Shown piece after piece: positions 9,005 to 18,018 of a stretch of 64,000 bases of DNA. This DNA is from Hoeflea sp. 108 (GTDB taxonomy: Bacteria > Pseudomonadota > Alphaproteobacteria > Rhizobiales > Rhizobiaceae): the NCBI RefSeq assembly GCF_000372965.1, contig NZ_KB890025.1, forward strand, positions 124,001-188,000, read 5' to 3'. The notes beneath the pieces are model-generated. The model ran no database searches. It was given only the letters and a program-made list of their open reading frames with translations, and was not told where the DNA came from. The translations under genes were made by a program, and so were the position numbers. Positions within the stretch are counted from its first letter, which is position 1. Each line of letters begins with the position of its first letter.

Positions 9005-9841
9005 ATGTACGAGACATACTTCGGATTGCGCGAGAAGCCGTTTTCGATCCTTCCGGATCCGAAATTTCTCTATTTCAGCAACGCGCACCGGATGGCATTT
9101 TCGATGCTTGAATATGGCATCGTCAACCAGGCCGGGTTCACTGTCATCACCGGCACCATCGGCTCTGGAAAGACCACGCTCATTCGCCAGTTGCTCGGCA
9201 ACGTCACCGGCGAGATCAAGGTCGGCCTCATAAGCCACACCTCGAAGTTCGGCGGCAATTTGCTTGAGTGGATTCTGATGGCATTCGACCAGCCGTTTGA
9301 GGAAGGCACCTATCCACGTCTCTACAAGCGGCTGCGCGACTTTCTGGAGCACGAGGGCGAGCGGCGGGGACGGGCTGTGCTGGTCATCGATGAAGCCCAG
9401 AATCTGGAGGCTGAAAGGCTCGAAGAGCTCCGGATGCTGTCAAACATCAATACGGACACGATGCTTCTGCAACTGATACTGGTCGGACAGCCCGAGCTGC
9501 GATCGATCCTTCAGGCGCCGGAATTGACTCAGTTCGCCCAACGCGTTTCGTCCGATTTCCATTTGCCGGCGTTGGACCGTGTCGAAGCCAAGGCCTATAT
9601 CGAACACCGGCTTCAGGTTGCCGGCGGCGATCCCGAGCTGTTTACGTCGACGGCCAAGCGTCTGATCCACGATGCTTCGGACGGCGTTCCCCGGCAGATC
9701 AACATCCTCGCCGATCGTTGCCTGGTCTATGCCTTCGCTGAATCGACTAGCGTCGTGACGGCGAAGATCGTGACCAAGGTGCTGGCCGACAAGAGACGGC
9801 ACGGCGTCTTCAGGATGGACGAGGCCGGGATTCTGGCCTGA
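9005..9841 (+). CDS. ExeA/GspA-like AAA ATPase of the EPS assembly locus
   Basis: AAA+ ATPase of the general-secretion ExeA type, often found in exopolysaccharide clusters next to Wzz-like genes. It begins with the family signature YFGLREKPFSILPDP, then Walker A GTIGSGKTT (50-58, with Lys 56), Walker B AVLVIDEAQN (Asp129-Glu130), a sensor-type LILVGQPELR and the arginine-rich QRVSSDFHLPAL. No membrane segment or C-terminal peptidoglycan-binding domain is present, so only the motor part remains. GGAG precedes the ATG by 8 nt. Its cellular role in EPS export is not established; with the degenerate kinase upstream it may be the only active ATPase of the export module. Confidence 0.85.
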   Translation: MYETYFGLREKPFSILPDPKFLYFSNAHRMAFSMLEYGIVNQAGFTVITGTIGSGKTTLIRQLLGNVTGEIKVGLISHTSKFGGNLLEWILMAFDQPFEEGTYPRLYKRLRDFLEHEGERRGRAVLVIDEAQNLEAERLEELRMLSNINTDTMLLQLILVGQPELRSILQAPELTQFAQRVSSDFHLPALDRVEAKAYIEHRLQVAGGDPELFTSTAKRLIHDASDGVPRQINILADRCLVYAFAESTSVVTAKIVTKVLADKRRHGVFRMDEAGILA

Positions 9842-9958
9842 GGTCGACGGATTGAGCGGGGATGTCTGGCAGGTGAACAAAGCAGGCGGAGGCATCGGCG
9901 GCGATGGCAACGGCCTGACCGGCTCTGGTGAGCTGCGATCCGGGGCCAGGGGGCAGAC

Positions 9959-11479
9959 ATGCCTGAATATGTAAGAGCGCTCGCCTATGTCCTGATCATT
10001 TCGACCCCGGTCTGGTTCCTTGCGCGCCGGCTCGCGGAACCCACAATCGACGCGGCTGAATTCACGCTGTGGCGCAATGCCTGGTTCGTGACGACGTGCG
10101 TGTTGTTCTTGTCGGGCAATTTTTTCATTTTTGCCGCCTTTTTGGGTATCATCAGCATCTATGCCTTTCGCAAGAGCAACGAGCCGGCATATCTCTACAT
10201 CGTCCTGATGTTCGCGGCGCCGGCCTTGCCCGTGATCGTCGGCCTGTTCGGTGTCATCAACAAGATCATCGACTTCAATCCGAGCCGGCTTCTTGCCCTT
10301 GTCATTCTGTTGCCGCGTGCCATCCAGCTGGCGCGGGGAAGTTCCGGCAGTACGAAATTCAGCATCACCGACAAGCTCGTGGTCGCTTATTGTGTGCTGT
10401 TGATGCTGCTGTCGCTGCGCCTGGGCAAGGTGACGGACATCTCCCGAATGGCCTTCATCTACGGGCTGGATATTCTGCTGCCCTATTTCGTGTTCAGCCG
10501 CGTGCTTGGATCTGTCAGCGATATCAGAAAAGCGTTGATGGCCCTTGTCGTGGCGGCCATGCCATTGGCCGCCGCTGGCATGTTCGAGCTCGCGAAGGGC
10601 TGGAGGCTCTACAATACCATCGCGGACGCCTGGGGCATTAACCTCATTGCCCCCTATCTTATCCGCGATGGTATCCTGCGGGCTGCGGTTACGTCGGCCG
10701 AGCCGATCGCCTTCGGGTTTGTTTGCATGGTGGCTGCCGGATGCCTGCTCACAATAAGGGTCAACCGGCCCTTCGGTCTGATCGGCTATGCTTCGCTGGC
10801 CATTCTTCTCGGCGGTCTCCTTGCCAGCGTTTCGCGCGGCCCTTGGCTGGGCTTTGCCTTGCTCGTGTTGGTTTTGCTGGCCGCCCATCCCAAGGGTATT
10901 ACCAATGTGCTGCGCGGCTCGCTGGCCTTGGGCATATTCATCGTTCCGTTCCTGATGAGCCCTTACGGCGCGCGCTTCACCAAATACCTGCCATTCATCG
11001 GGACCGTCGAAACCGGCAACGAAGACTATCGGGTGGATCTCTTCCACAACGCCATGATCGTGATTGGCCGCAATCCGCTTTTCGGCTCGCCCAACTTTCT
11101 GCATGAGCCGGAGATGCAGGCGATGGTTCAAGGTCAAGGGATTGTCGACGTGGTCAACACATACATCGGCGTTGCGATCGAATTCGGCTTGATAGCGCTT
11201 GCACTTTTCGTGCTCGTATTTGCAACCATCGGGTTCAAGCTCGCCTGGCTCAGCTTCACGGCGCCGCGACAAGACATCAGGATAAGCGGACTGCTTGGGT
11301 GCCTGGCTGCCATCTTGGTGACGATCGCAACCGTCAGCAGCGTATCGATCATCCCTTATCTCTACTGGACCTTTGCAGGCCTCTGCGTCGCCCTTCTCAG
11401 GGTTGGCGCTACGGCCGAAAGCCATGTCGAACAGCCGGAGCCTGTCGCCAGGATGAGGGTGGTCGGGCGCTCGTCCTGA
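9959..11479 (+). CDS. O-antigen polymerase/ligase-type membrane protein (Wzy candidate)
   Basis: Polytopic inner-membrane protein with about 11-12 hydrophobic segments and a larger periplasmic loop containing RVDLFHNAMIVIGRNPLFGS, the pattern of the Wzy/WaaL superfamily. In this locus, with a flippase and chain-length protein nearby, polymerisation of the repeat units is the most likely job. The start ATG has GGGGG about 6 nt upstream. It follows the AAA ATPase by 117 bp and converges on the flippase gene. Ligase activity cannot be excluded from sequence alone. Confidence 0.8.
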   Translation: MPEYVRALAYVLIISTPVWFLARRLAEPTIDAAEFTLWRNAWFVTTCVLFLSGNFFIFAAFLGIISIYAFRKSNEPAYLYIVLMFAAPALPVIVGLFGVINKIIDFNPSRLLALVILLPRAIQLARGSSGSTKFSITDKLVVAYCVLLMLLSLRLGKVTDISRMAFIYGLDILLPYFVFSRVLGSVSDIRKALMALVVAAMPLAAAGMFELAKGWRLYNTIADAWGINLIAPYLIRDGILRAAVTSAEPIAFGFVCMVAAGCLLTIRVNRPFGLIGYASLAILLGGLLASVSRGPWLGFALLVLVLLAAHPKGITNVLRGSLALGIFIVPFLMSPYGARFTKYLPFIGTVETGNEDYRVDLFHNAMIVIGRNPLFGSPNFLHEPEMQAMVQGQGIVDVVNTYIGVAIEFGLIALALFVLVFATIGFKLAWLSFTAPRQDIRISGLLGCLAAILVTIATVSSVSIIPYLYWTFAGLCVALLRVGATAESHVEQPEPVARMRVVGRSS

Positions 11480-11594
11480 CGAGAGGCAGCCTGCCGCGTC
11501 GGCCAGGAAAGCCGGATTCGTATTTCCGCAAAGCAGGATGCTCAATGCGCAGGGGTCGAGCACTTCGAGCGTCGCTGGTTCGGACTACGGCACT

Positions 11595-12968
11595 CTACGA
11601 CAGCGACAGAAGGCTGTTTGCTGCGTAGGCGAAGCCCATGCCCAAGGCCAGGCCGACCGGCCATATCAGCAGGACCTTGGCTTCGTAGATAAAGTCGTTC
11701 AGGCCGAATTGCCGGTTCATGAAGAAGATGATCGGGATGGTCGGCAGGCCGTGCAGCGCAATCGCCCACAAGGTGCCTTCGAAGCCGAAGAACAATTGCG
11801 CCAGCGGGGTGACGACGAACATCGAAATCGCCTTGCAAATGTTCAGTACCGTCAGATTCCTTGGCACGCCAAGGGCGATGTAGACCGTGTAAGCGACCGT
11901 GAACCTGCTGATGAGAAGGCTAAACGACAGCACCTGGACGATCGCACCAGCCTGCGCGTATCGCGAGTCATACATGATGTCGATGATGGATTGTCCAGCC
12001 CCGTAGAGCAGCCCGGCACTGGCCACGAATGCGAGGTCCATCGGCAGCCGGAACTTGAAGTAGACGTCCTTGAGCCTGCTGGGGTCGTCGCGCACCACGT
12101 GGCTGAAGGCAGGGGTCGAGACCGACCAGAACAGGCGGCCGCCAGCGCCTTCGATCATCGAGATCAGATTGTAGGCCAGCACATAGATCCCGAGCAGGAC
12201 CGGGCTGATCCATGCTCCGAGCAGCACCCTGTCGCCGTTCTGGGCGAGGACTGAAAAAAGCGAAGAAATTAGAATCCAGCGCCCGAACTGGATCAATTCC
12301 CTGGCCGACTCCCGATCGATGAGGAGGCGGTTTGGGGCGCCGGAGAGCCAGAAATGGCTGAGCGCGGTGGAAACGACGCAAGACGCGAGGCTTCCGATTA
12401 CGAAAGACCAGATCGAACGCGTCATCAAACCCAATGTGATGGTGATCGCGAGGCCAACTGCCTGCGAGATGAGTTCGATATAGGTTATCTGGCGGAGGTC
12501 GAGATGGCGGTCACGGGAGATGGCCTTTGTCGACTGAAGGCCGGTGATGACCGACGAGAACGACGATGCCGCCAGCACAAGCGGCAATTCCGGGGTAGCA
12601 TAGACCAGGTCGGCGGGGATCATGCCCCGGTTGTTGGCAGCGTAGAGGGCGAGAGCCACCAACAGGCAAGCGAGCCAGATGACCACGCCGCGTATCACCT
12701 GCAGCGTCCATGCCGTGTTCAGAAACACCGGCAGGTCGCCCTTCGGGCTTTGTATGATCGATTGCCTTAGGCCGACGTCGGACAGGAGGTTGACGATGAT
12801 CAGGATCACCGTCGAAACCGCCATGATACCGAACATTTCCGGCACCAGAATACGCGTCATGATCAGATTGCTGGCGATGCGCAGGACATAGCCCGCCGCC
12901 ATCCCGCCAACGGTCCAGCCGGCGGCGCGCAGTATCATCGATTTCAAGGAGCGCTCGCCCTTGTTCAC
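11595..12968 (-). CDS. Lipopolysaccharide/oligosaccharide flippase, Wzx family
   Basis: Integral membrane transporter of the MOP superfamily expected to flip the undecaprenyl-linked repeat unit to the periplasm. The polysaccharide-synthesis signature is visible near the start (GMAAGYVLRIASNLIMTR, ILVPEMFGIMAVST) and about 12-14 hydrophobic helices follow. The GTG at 12968 has AAGGATGGAG about 10 nt upstream and puts the first helix at the usual distance. A longer frame to a GTG at 13094 would add 42 residues lacking membrane character. Transcribed opposite to the polymerase gene; its upstream region carries the palindrome at 13261. Confidence 0.85.
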   Translation of the reverse strand: MNKGERSLKSMILRAAGWTVGGMAAGYVLRIASNLIMTRILVPEMFGIMAVSTVILIIVNLLSDVGLRQSIIQSPKGDLPVFLNTAWTLQVIRGVVIWLACLLVALALYAANNRGMIPADLVYATPELPLVLAASSFSSVITGLQSTKAISRDRHLDLRQITYIELISQAVGLAITITLGLMTRSIWSFVIGSLASCVVSTALSHFWLSGAPNRLLIDRESARELIQFGRWILISSLFSVLAQNGDRVLLGAWISPVLLGIYVLAYNLISMIEGAGGRLFWSVSTPAFSHVVRDDPSRLKDVYFKFRLPMDLAFVASAGLLYGAGQSIIDIMYDSRYAQAGAIVQVLSFSLLISRFTVAYTVYIALGVPRNLTVLNICKAISMFVVTPLAQLFFGFEGTLWAIALHGLPTIPIIFFMNRQFGLNDFIYEAKVLLIWPVGLALGMGFAYAANSLLSLS

Positions 12969-13260
12969 TGCGCTGGCGCTCCATCCTTCGACGGCCTCAG
13001 CCACGCCGCGACGGCGACCACTTTTTGTGTTCGCGACAACCGTAGGACAGGGCAGTTGGTCATGCGTCGCAAGTCCACGTTCCTTTCGTGACACGTTGCG
13101 AGCCGTACCGCAGTTTCAGCCGAAAACGCATCTCGACAAATAGTCGCGCCATATCCTGTATAAGATGGACTCACTATTGAAGTGCTAACGGCTTAATCAT
13201 CTCCGATGGAAGACGGTCGAGATCTATTGCCAAAACGACACAAAAAGTTGCGCAGCGGGA

Positions 13261-13277
13261 CGCTATTGGCAATAGCG
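13261..13277. promoter_or_regulatory. Perfect 17-bp palindrome upstream of the flippase gene
   Basis: CGCTATTG-G-CAATAGCG: two perfect 8-bp arms around one base, the size of a dimeric regulator site. A related half-site (CTATTGCCAAAA) lies 26 bp upstream of its left end, at 13224-13235. It sits about 290 bp upstream of the chosen wzx start and 84 bp from the end of the next gene. No regulator is identified. Confidence 0.45.
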
Positions 13278-13360
13278 ATTGTATGCAGACTGTCGTGAAA
13301 ATCGCCCGAAGCGGTTCGCTGATGCAGTTTGTTGTCCAAGCATACATGGTTCATGGCAGT

Positions 13361-14647
13361 TCAAGGCTTGTCATCCTGCCTGCTGCGATCTGTCCGGATC
13401 CAGGCACTCGACGTTCGCGCGAACAATACCTTCGGATAAAGGCTTAGCTTGCGCAGGACATAGAGTGGAATCTGTCCGAAATCGCGTGCCGGCAGCACGG
13501 TTCGGCCCACGGCTGCCCAGGCCGCCAGCGAGGCCAGCGCAAACAGGGCGAGATTCAGGCCGGAGAAAAAGAGCGCCGTCGATGACCCTGTCAGTGCGGA
13601 CAAACCGGCGGCGAGGATGAACGCGCCAACCAGCAGCAGCAGCAGCAGCGTCAATGGCGGGACGAGCAGATCGAGTGCCAATGCCGCCAATGCGGGCGTC
13701 CTTAGGACCGCCGGGCTGGACAGTGTCTGAAGGGCAACCTTGATCATCTTGAGATGACCTTCCTCCCATCGCCGACGCTGAGACGCAGTACCACTGCTCG
13801 ACTGGGGGAATTCGCTGGCGATGCCAGCCGCAGCGCAGAACATCGGTGGGTGCCCGGCGCGAGCCAGGTCCAATCCAAGCTTCATGTCCTCGACGAGATG
13901 ACCTGTCGCAAGATCGACCTGTCGAATGACCGACCACGGGAAAGCCATGCCGCTGCCTGTCAGTTGGCAGGGCAGGCCAAGGGCGCTCAAGCCGAGCGGC
14001 CGCAACTTGTTTTTGACGATGAACGCGAACTCGGCGACGCGAAGCTGCAGCGCTGCCCCCGCCGGCGCCTTGATCAGATAGCAGGCCTGTACCGGTCGTT
14101 GGTTCATGGCCGCGGTCGCAGCAAGCAGCGCCACCGCGCCATCTTCAAGCTGGCAATCTGCGTCCACGAAGATGACGATCGGGGTCGGAGCTTCGGCGAG
14201 ATGGCGAATGCCGGCGTCGAGGGCATACCCCTTTCCGCGTCGATTGTCGTCATGGCGGACAATCACCTCCGCGCCGCCTGCGCGAGCAAGTGAAGCGGTG
14301 TTGTCGCTGCAGTTGTCGGCAATCACCAGAAGGCGGTCGCTGGGCCGAAGCTGGTTCCCTATGCTGCGAAGCGTGGCCGATATGCCGCCTTCTTCATTGT
14401 GCGCGGGTACGAGCACCGTCACGTCAGGTCGTTGGCTGGGCAGTTGCTCGCTGCGCTTGCGCATTGCAAGGCCGGCGAGCACCTCGGCGCCATAGATCAA
14501 GGTCGGAAGCGCAAGCACGAGCGCGACCGCAGTCATGATCGATGAAAGCACCACCATGCGCCATATGCTCCGTCGACAATTGTTCGCGACAATCCTGCCT
14601 ATGGTGCCGCTGCGGGCATAGTCCTTTGACTTGGGAAAGAAGTCCAC
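13361..14647 (-). CDS. Membrane-anchored family 2 glycosyltransferase
   Basis: Processive-type or polyprenyl-linked GT2 with one N-terminal membrane helix (about residues 34-58) and two to three C-terminal helices (about 315-390). GT2 motifs are VLVPAHNEEG, ADNCSDNT, the DXD VDADC, and QRRRWEEGH (QxxRW) after the acceptor loop. The start used is a GTG with GGAAG 4 nt upstream; an ATG at 14557 with GGAG is an alternative that would remove the basic N-terminus. A run of six CAG triplets in the + strand encodes a Leu stretch in a C-terminal helix. Third gene of the leftward GMC-SDR-GT group; donor unknown. Confidence 0.85.
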   Translation of the reverse strand: MDFFPKSKDYARSGTIGRIVANNCRRSIWRMVVLSSIMTAVALVLALPTLIYGAEVLAGLAMRKRSEQLPSQRPDVTVLVPAHNEEGGISATLRSIGNQLRPSDRLLVIADNCSDNTASLARAGGAEVIVRHDDNRRGKGYALDAGIRHLAEAPTPIVIFVDADCQLEDGAVALLAATAAMNQRPVQACYLIKAPAGAALQLRVAEFAFIVKNKLRPLGLSALGLPCQLTGSGMAFPWSVIRQVDLATGHLVEDMKLGLDLARAGHPPMFCAAAGIASEFPQSSSGTASQRRRWEEGHLKMIKVALQTLSSPAVLRTPALAALALDLLVPPLTLLLLLLVGAFILAAGLSALTGSSTALFFSGLNLALFALASLAAWAAVGRTVLPARDFGQIPLYVLRKLSLYPKVLFARTSSAWIRTDRSRQDDKP

Positions 14648-14710
14648 CAGACTTCCATTGCTCCAAGGCCGAAATCTTCGATCCTGCTGAGCAGGCAGTC
14701 CGGCTTGCTT

Positions 14711-14848
14711 CTACCAGTACCAGATCAGCCTGTGTGACATGGCGCAGATGATGATCCACCACGCGATTGTGACACACATTGATACGTAGGCGGCCTTCCG
14801 GAGACGCCGCATTTCCCATTCTGACACAGTATTTGACGAATTTACCAT
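14711..14848 (-). CDS. 45-residue single-pass membrane protein ending in W-Y-W
   Basis: Short gene between the SDR and the GT2 on the same strand. The ATG at 14848 has GAGAGG about 10 nt upstream. The product has a charged N-terminus (EWEMRRLRK) and one hydrophobic helix containing TIAWW, and it ends LIWYW. The last 19 residues match the spacing of another small protein at 25352-25477: T-x-x-W-W, 14 residues to the end, a basic residue at -6, Ile at -4, and Trp-aromatic-Trp as the last three. That shared pattern is the main reason to believe it is a real gene. Function unknown. Confidence 0.6.
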   Translation of the reverse strand: MVNSSNTVSEWEMRRLRKAAYVSMCVTIAWWIIICAMSHRLIWYW

Positions 14849-14991
14849 GATACTTACCCTCTCAGAGAGTTGTCGGACTCTCCGTTGCAGGGCTCGTGCC
14901 ACTTTGTCGGCTGCAGAATCTCGGCTGAGCCTTGGCCCGTTGGCTGGGCCGTATTGGCGCTACGTGTCCGCGGCGATGGACGGCCGCGCTT

Positions 14992-15855
14992 TCAAACGGC
15001 GCCGGGTGTCTCGGAGGCGTACGCCAATCGTGCTCCGTGATCGGCATCGAGGCGACGTGGCGTCGGCGCGCCACGCAGCCGCAGGCGATCCCAGACGCGG
15101 CTCTTCCAGCGCTGGATTGGAAGAATTTCGGCATCGCGGTCGAATGTTGCCCCGTTCAGGCTGCGGTCGTGCCAGAGCGCCAGATTTGCTCCCCAGCATG
15201 CCGCCACGGCCGGATCGAGGCCGACGGAGTGTCCCATGGCCGTGGCAAGCAAGCCCGGTACCCAGTGCGAAATCACGATGTTGGGAAAACGGTCGGCCAA
15301 ATCTGCCACGAGGGCCAGGGTCAGCATTCGTGTGGCCCCTGTCGAGACGGAAAAGGCGCTCGCACCAGGACGGGGTGTCGTGTCGACAAGCGTGCCGACG
15401 TTGAGGATGCGCCCGATACCCGTTTCGACCATGCATTGGAGCGCCGAATAGGTGCAGGCCACCGCGCCTCCAAGGTTGGTCTCGACGGATTTCATGAAGC
15501 TTGTCGGTGTTTCCTGCAGGAAGTCGAGCTGGGAGTGAACCGACGCGTTGTTCACCAGGATGGTGACGTCGCCGATCTCTGCGCGGATCCTTGCGAAGGC
15601 AGACTTCACCGCATCGTCGTCGGCGACATCCACGACCATCGGTACCAGTCGACCGCTCGCAACGAGGTCGCCTGCCGATTGGAAATTGGCCGCACTGCGG
15701 GAAAAGCCGACGACCTGTATGCCTCGGCTGGCCATCTCGATCGCGAGTGCATGCCCCAGCCCGGAACCGCACCCAGTTACCACGGCCACGCCTGTGCGGA
15801 TGCCGTCATTGGCATCGGTCAGTCTTCTGAGTAGTGGCCTGGATCGTTTGGGCAT
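14992..15855 (-). CDS. Short-chain dehydrogenase-like protein lacking the catalytic Tyr and Lys
   Basis: Rossmann-fold SDR of 287 residues. The cofactor motif TGCGSGLG (27-34) and the NNAS segment (102-105) are present, but the active site is not: where SDRs have Ser then YxxxK, this protein has NVGT (152-155) and FSVST (168-172), so Tyr is Phe and Lys is Thr. Oxidoreduction by the normal mechanism is therefore improbable; a cofactor-binding regulatory or scaffolding role for the neighbouring GMC enzyme is one possibility. It starts 16 bp after the GMC gene, so the two are very likely co-transcribed. The C-terminal 60 residues are basic and unlike SDRs. Confidence 0.8.
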   Translation of the reverse strand: MPKRSRPLLRRLTDANDGIRTGVAVVTGCGSGLGHALAIEMASRGIQVVGFSRSAANFQSAGDLVASGRLVPMVVDVADDDAVKSAFARIRAEIGDVTILVNNASVHSQLDFLQETPTSFMKSVETNLGGAVACTYSALQCMVETGIGRILNVGTLVDTTPRPGASAFSVSTGATRMLTLALVADLADRFPNIVISHWVPGLLATAMGHSVGLDPAVAACWGANLALWHDRSLNGATFDRDAEILPIQRWKSRVWDRLRLRGAPTPRRLDADHGARLAYASETPGAV

Positions 15856-15871
15856 GTCTGCAAATGCGTCG

Positions 15872-17437
15872 CTATATCCGGGCTAAGATGCGGTCCGCCA
15901 CTCGGAGGGCATTCGCGGCGATGGTAAGGCTCGGGTTGATACCAGTCGAGGTTGGCATGAACGAGGCGTCGGTGACATAGAGATTTTCGACCTCGTGCGC
16001 GCGGCAGTCGCGATTAAGCACACTGGTGGCAGGATCTTCGCCGAAACGTAGGGTTCCGCAGGCGTGGGCGAAGTCGAGCTCAGGCTGGAATGTGAGGAAC
16101 ACCGATCTCTGGCCACCCAGTCTGCGCTTCAGCAGGCGACGGAACTCGCGCCGTCGGCGCTGCAGCTCCGGCTGTACCGCATATTCGAAACGCAGGCGAC
16201 CGGGGTCGGTTTCGTCGAGCAGGACCCTGTTGTCCTGGTATGGCAAGTCCTCGATGATTGCCCTGAATACCTTGGCGTCACCGAAAACCCGTGCTGCAAT
16301 AAAAGCAGGAATGCGGGTCAGTTGGCGCAGCGGCTTCAGCTTGTGAAGTGCTGACCGGTCGAAGATGTTCTTGAGGTAGTGGGCGATCTCTCCATAAGAC
16401 GCGTCGATGCCAATGGCCTGGACCGCTCCGTAACGATTGCCGTCGATGAAATAGAGGTCGCGCAGGGCGATGGCTTTTGTCGGGCCATTGAAGCTGATTC
16501 CAGATTCTGGCCAGATCGCTATCATTTCCGCCAGGTGGAACATCAGGTTGCGGCCGACCAGCCCTGAGCCGTTGGCGCATCCGTGCGGCCATTCTTCGCT
16601 GCGGGATGCGAGCAGCAGCCGCGGGGAGCCGAGGCCGCCGCCGGCAAGAATGTAGCGCTTGGCGCGGAGTTTCAGCCGTTCACCGCCCTTTTCTGCTTCG
16701 ATATGGCTGATCCTGCCGTTGGACCCGCGCAAGGCGAGCACGTCGCACATGTCGAGCACCGTTGCTCTGCCAGTAGCCACAGCCGGCTCCACCCCGGCTG
16801 AGCGTCCGTCCATTTTGCACGTGCGCGGGCATTTGTAGCCGAAGCACATGTTGCAGCCCGGAAGGAAGCGCACGCCCATGTGCAGTCGGTAGGGGTTCAG
16901 GCCCTTGCGCTTGAAGCCATCGATCATCGCATGGTCGCCCTCTGTCAGGGCGGGAGGCGGAATCAAGGTCGTGGCGGTGTCGGGCGACAGCGGGTCGTTT
17001 TCGCCGCAAACTTCGAACATCCGTTCCGCCGCCTCGAAATACGGCCGGTAGGCATCGTATTTTTCTGGCCACCCGCCGGTCGGATGAGGCCGTGCTGCGC
17101 TGTCGTCGAGGTCGTGTCTTTCGGGGCGCTCGAGGGTCGCTGCGTAGAAGGCCGAGGAACCGCCCACACCGGAGCCGACCGGGCCAAAGAACAAGGTCTG
17201 CCGACCGTCGATCTTGGCGTTGAGCGGGGTTGGCCAGAACCCCCTGATCCGCCGTGCGTTGGGGTCCTCGATATCGGTTCGCAATTGCTGTTGTTCTGTC
17301 CGGGGCCCAAAAGGTCCTCGTTCAACGAACAGGACTGACAGGCCTTGTTCAGCGAGGCGCCGACCGACAACGCCGCCGCCCAAACCGGCGCCGATAACGA
17401 TCACGTCCCATTGCTTTTCGACGATGTCAGCGATCAT
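15872..17437 (-). CDS. GMC family FAD-dependent oxidoreductase
   Basis: Glucose-methanol-choline oxidoreductase; oxidises an alcohol, here plausibly a sugar hydroxyl of a polymer precursor. The FAD-binding GAGLGGGVVGRRLAEQG starts at residue 16, GSGVGGSSAFYAA at about 88, and the C-terminal GMC signature HACGTLRFGEDP and GINPSLTIAANALR provide the usual catalytic His/Asn positions. A four-cysteine cluster, CNMCFGYKCPRTC (195-207), is unusual within this family and could hold a metal or disulfides. No export signal is seen. First gene of a leftward unit with the SDR-like gene, a microprotein and a GT2; 581 bp of non-coding sequence lies upstream. Confidence 0.85.
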   Translation of the reverse strand: MIADIVEKQWDVIVIGAGLGGGVVGRRLAEQGLSVLFVERGPFGPRTEQQQLRTDIEDPNARRIRGFWPTPLNAKIDGRQTLFFGPVGSGVGGSSAFYAATLERPERHDLDDSAARPHPTGGWPEKYDAYRPYFEAAERMFEVCGENDPLSPDTATTLIPPPALTEGDHAMIDGFKRKGLNPYRLHMGVRFLPGCNMCFGYKCPRTCKMDGRSAGVEPAVATGRATVLDMCDVLALRGSNGRISHIEAEKGGERLKLRAKRYILAGGGLGSPRLLLASRSEEWPHGCANGSGLVGRNLMFHLAEMIAIWPESGISFNGPTKAIALRDLYFIDGNRYGAVQAIGIDASYGEIAHYLKNIFDRSALHKLKPLRQLTRIPAFIAARVFGDAKVFRAIIEDLPYQDNRVLLDETDPGRLRFEYAVQPELQRRRREFRRLLKRRLGGQRSVFLTFQPELDFAHACGTLRFGEDPATSVLNRDCRAHEVENLYVTDASFMPTSTGINPSLTIAANALRVADRILARI

Positions 17438-18018
17438 GAGTGGACCCTGCTCTCGCTGAGGTCGTCAACCCTGCCTGCGGGCCGAGGAGGGGGAATCAGG
17501 CCGCAGGTGGGCGTGTGATCCAGCATGCACTCAGCGTCCACGAGATCCAACCGCAACCGAATGTTGCATGAGCCAAGGAATGCGGTCCGACGGTCCAGGT
17601 AGACCGTCCTTGTGAACGCTGCCCAAACACCTGCGTGAACGCATCAAACGCTGCCTGAACGACGGCATCTTGACCAATCTGCTAGGAAACCCCTTGGCTT
17701 TATAAGATGTCCCATTTTAGCTAGTCAATTGAGTATCCTATCCGAACAATGTCCGGCCTGAACTTTTGAACGAATTGACCAAAGCAAGGCCTTTGCGCGA
17801 AAAATTCTGTACGTTTTTTGCCGGCTTTGGTTCGACTGAAGACAAAACCGCAAGTGGATGTAGCCGGCTTTGATCGCGTCCGGCTTGATGATGCAAAAGG
17901 GATCGGGAGTATCGAGCACCGGACAATCGTCTTATTCCGGATAGACGGATGCTTTACATCTTGTCGCCTAGGATCGGTGTCCCTGGCGATCGGCCTCTGA
18001 CAGGAGACTGCTTGAACG
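17438..18018. other. Divergent intergenic region, 581 bp
   Basis: No convincing gene; the few open frames lack ribosome sites and family features. AT content rises in the middle (about 17690-17830), consistent with promoters for the GMC operon to the left and the glycosyltransferase at 18019 to the right. The hexamer TGAACG recurs at about 17613, 17636, 17655, 17767 and 18012, with AACGCTGCC twice; these may be operator half-sites but I could not show a regular spacing. Confidence 0.5.

Noticed and set aside
9440..11563. 707-codon open frame on the - strand
   Set aside because: It lies opposite the AAA ATPase end and the polymerase; its translation is charged, repetitive and without a domain.
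13633..13650. Run of CAG triplets
   Set aside because: It encodes a Leu stretch of a membrane helix in the GT2; no sign of a regulatory or mobile repeat.
17605..17665. Repeated TGAACG/AACGCTGCC words as possible iterons
   Set aside because: Spacing is irregular, no replication gene is nearby and the region is an ordinary divergent promoter.
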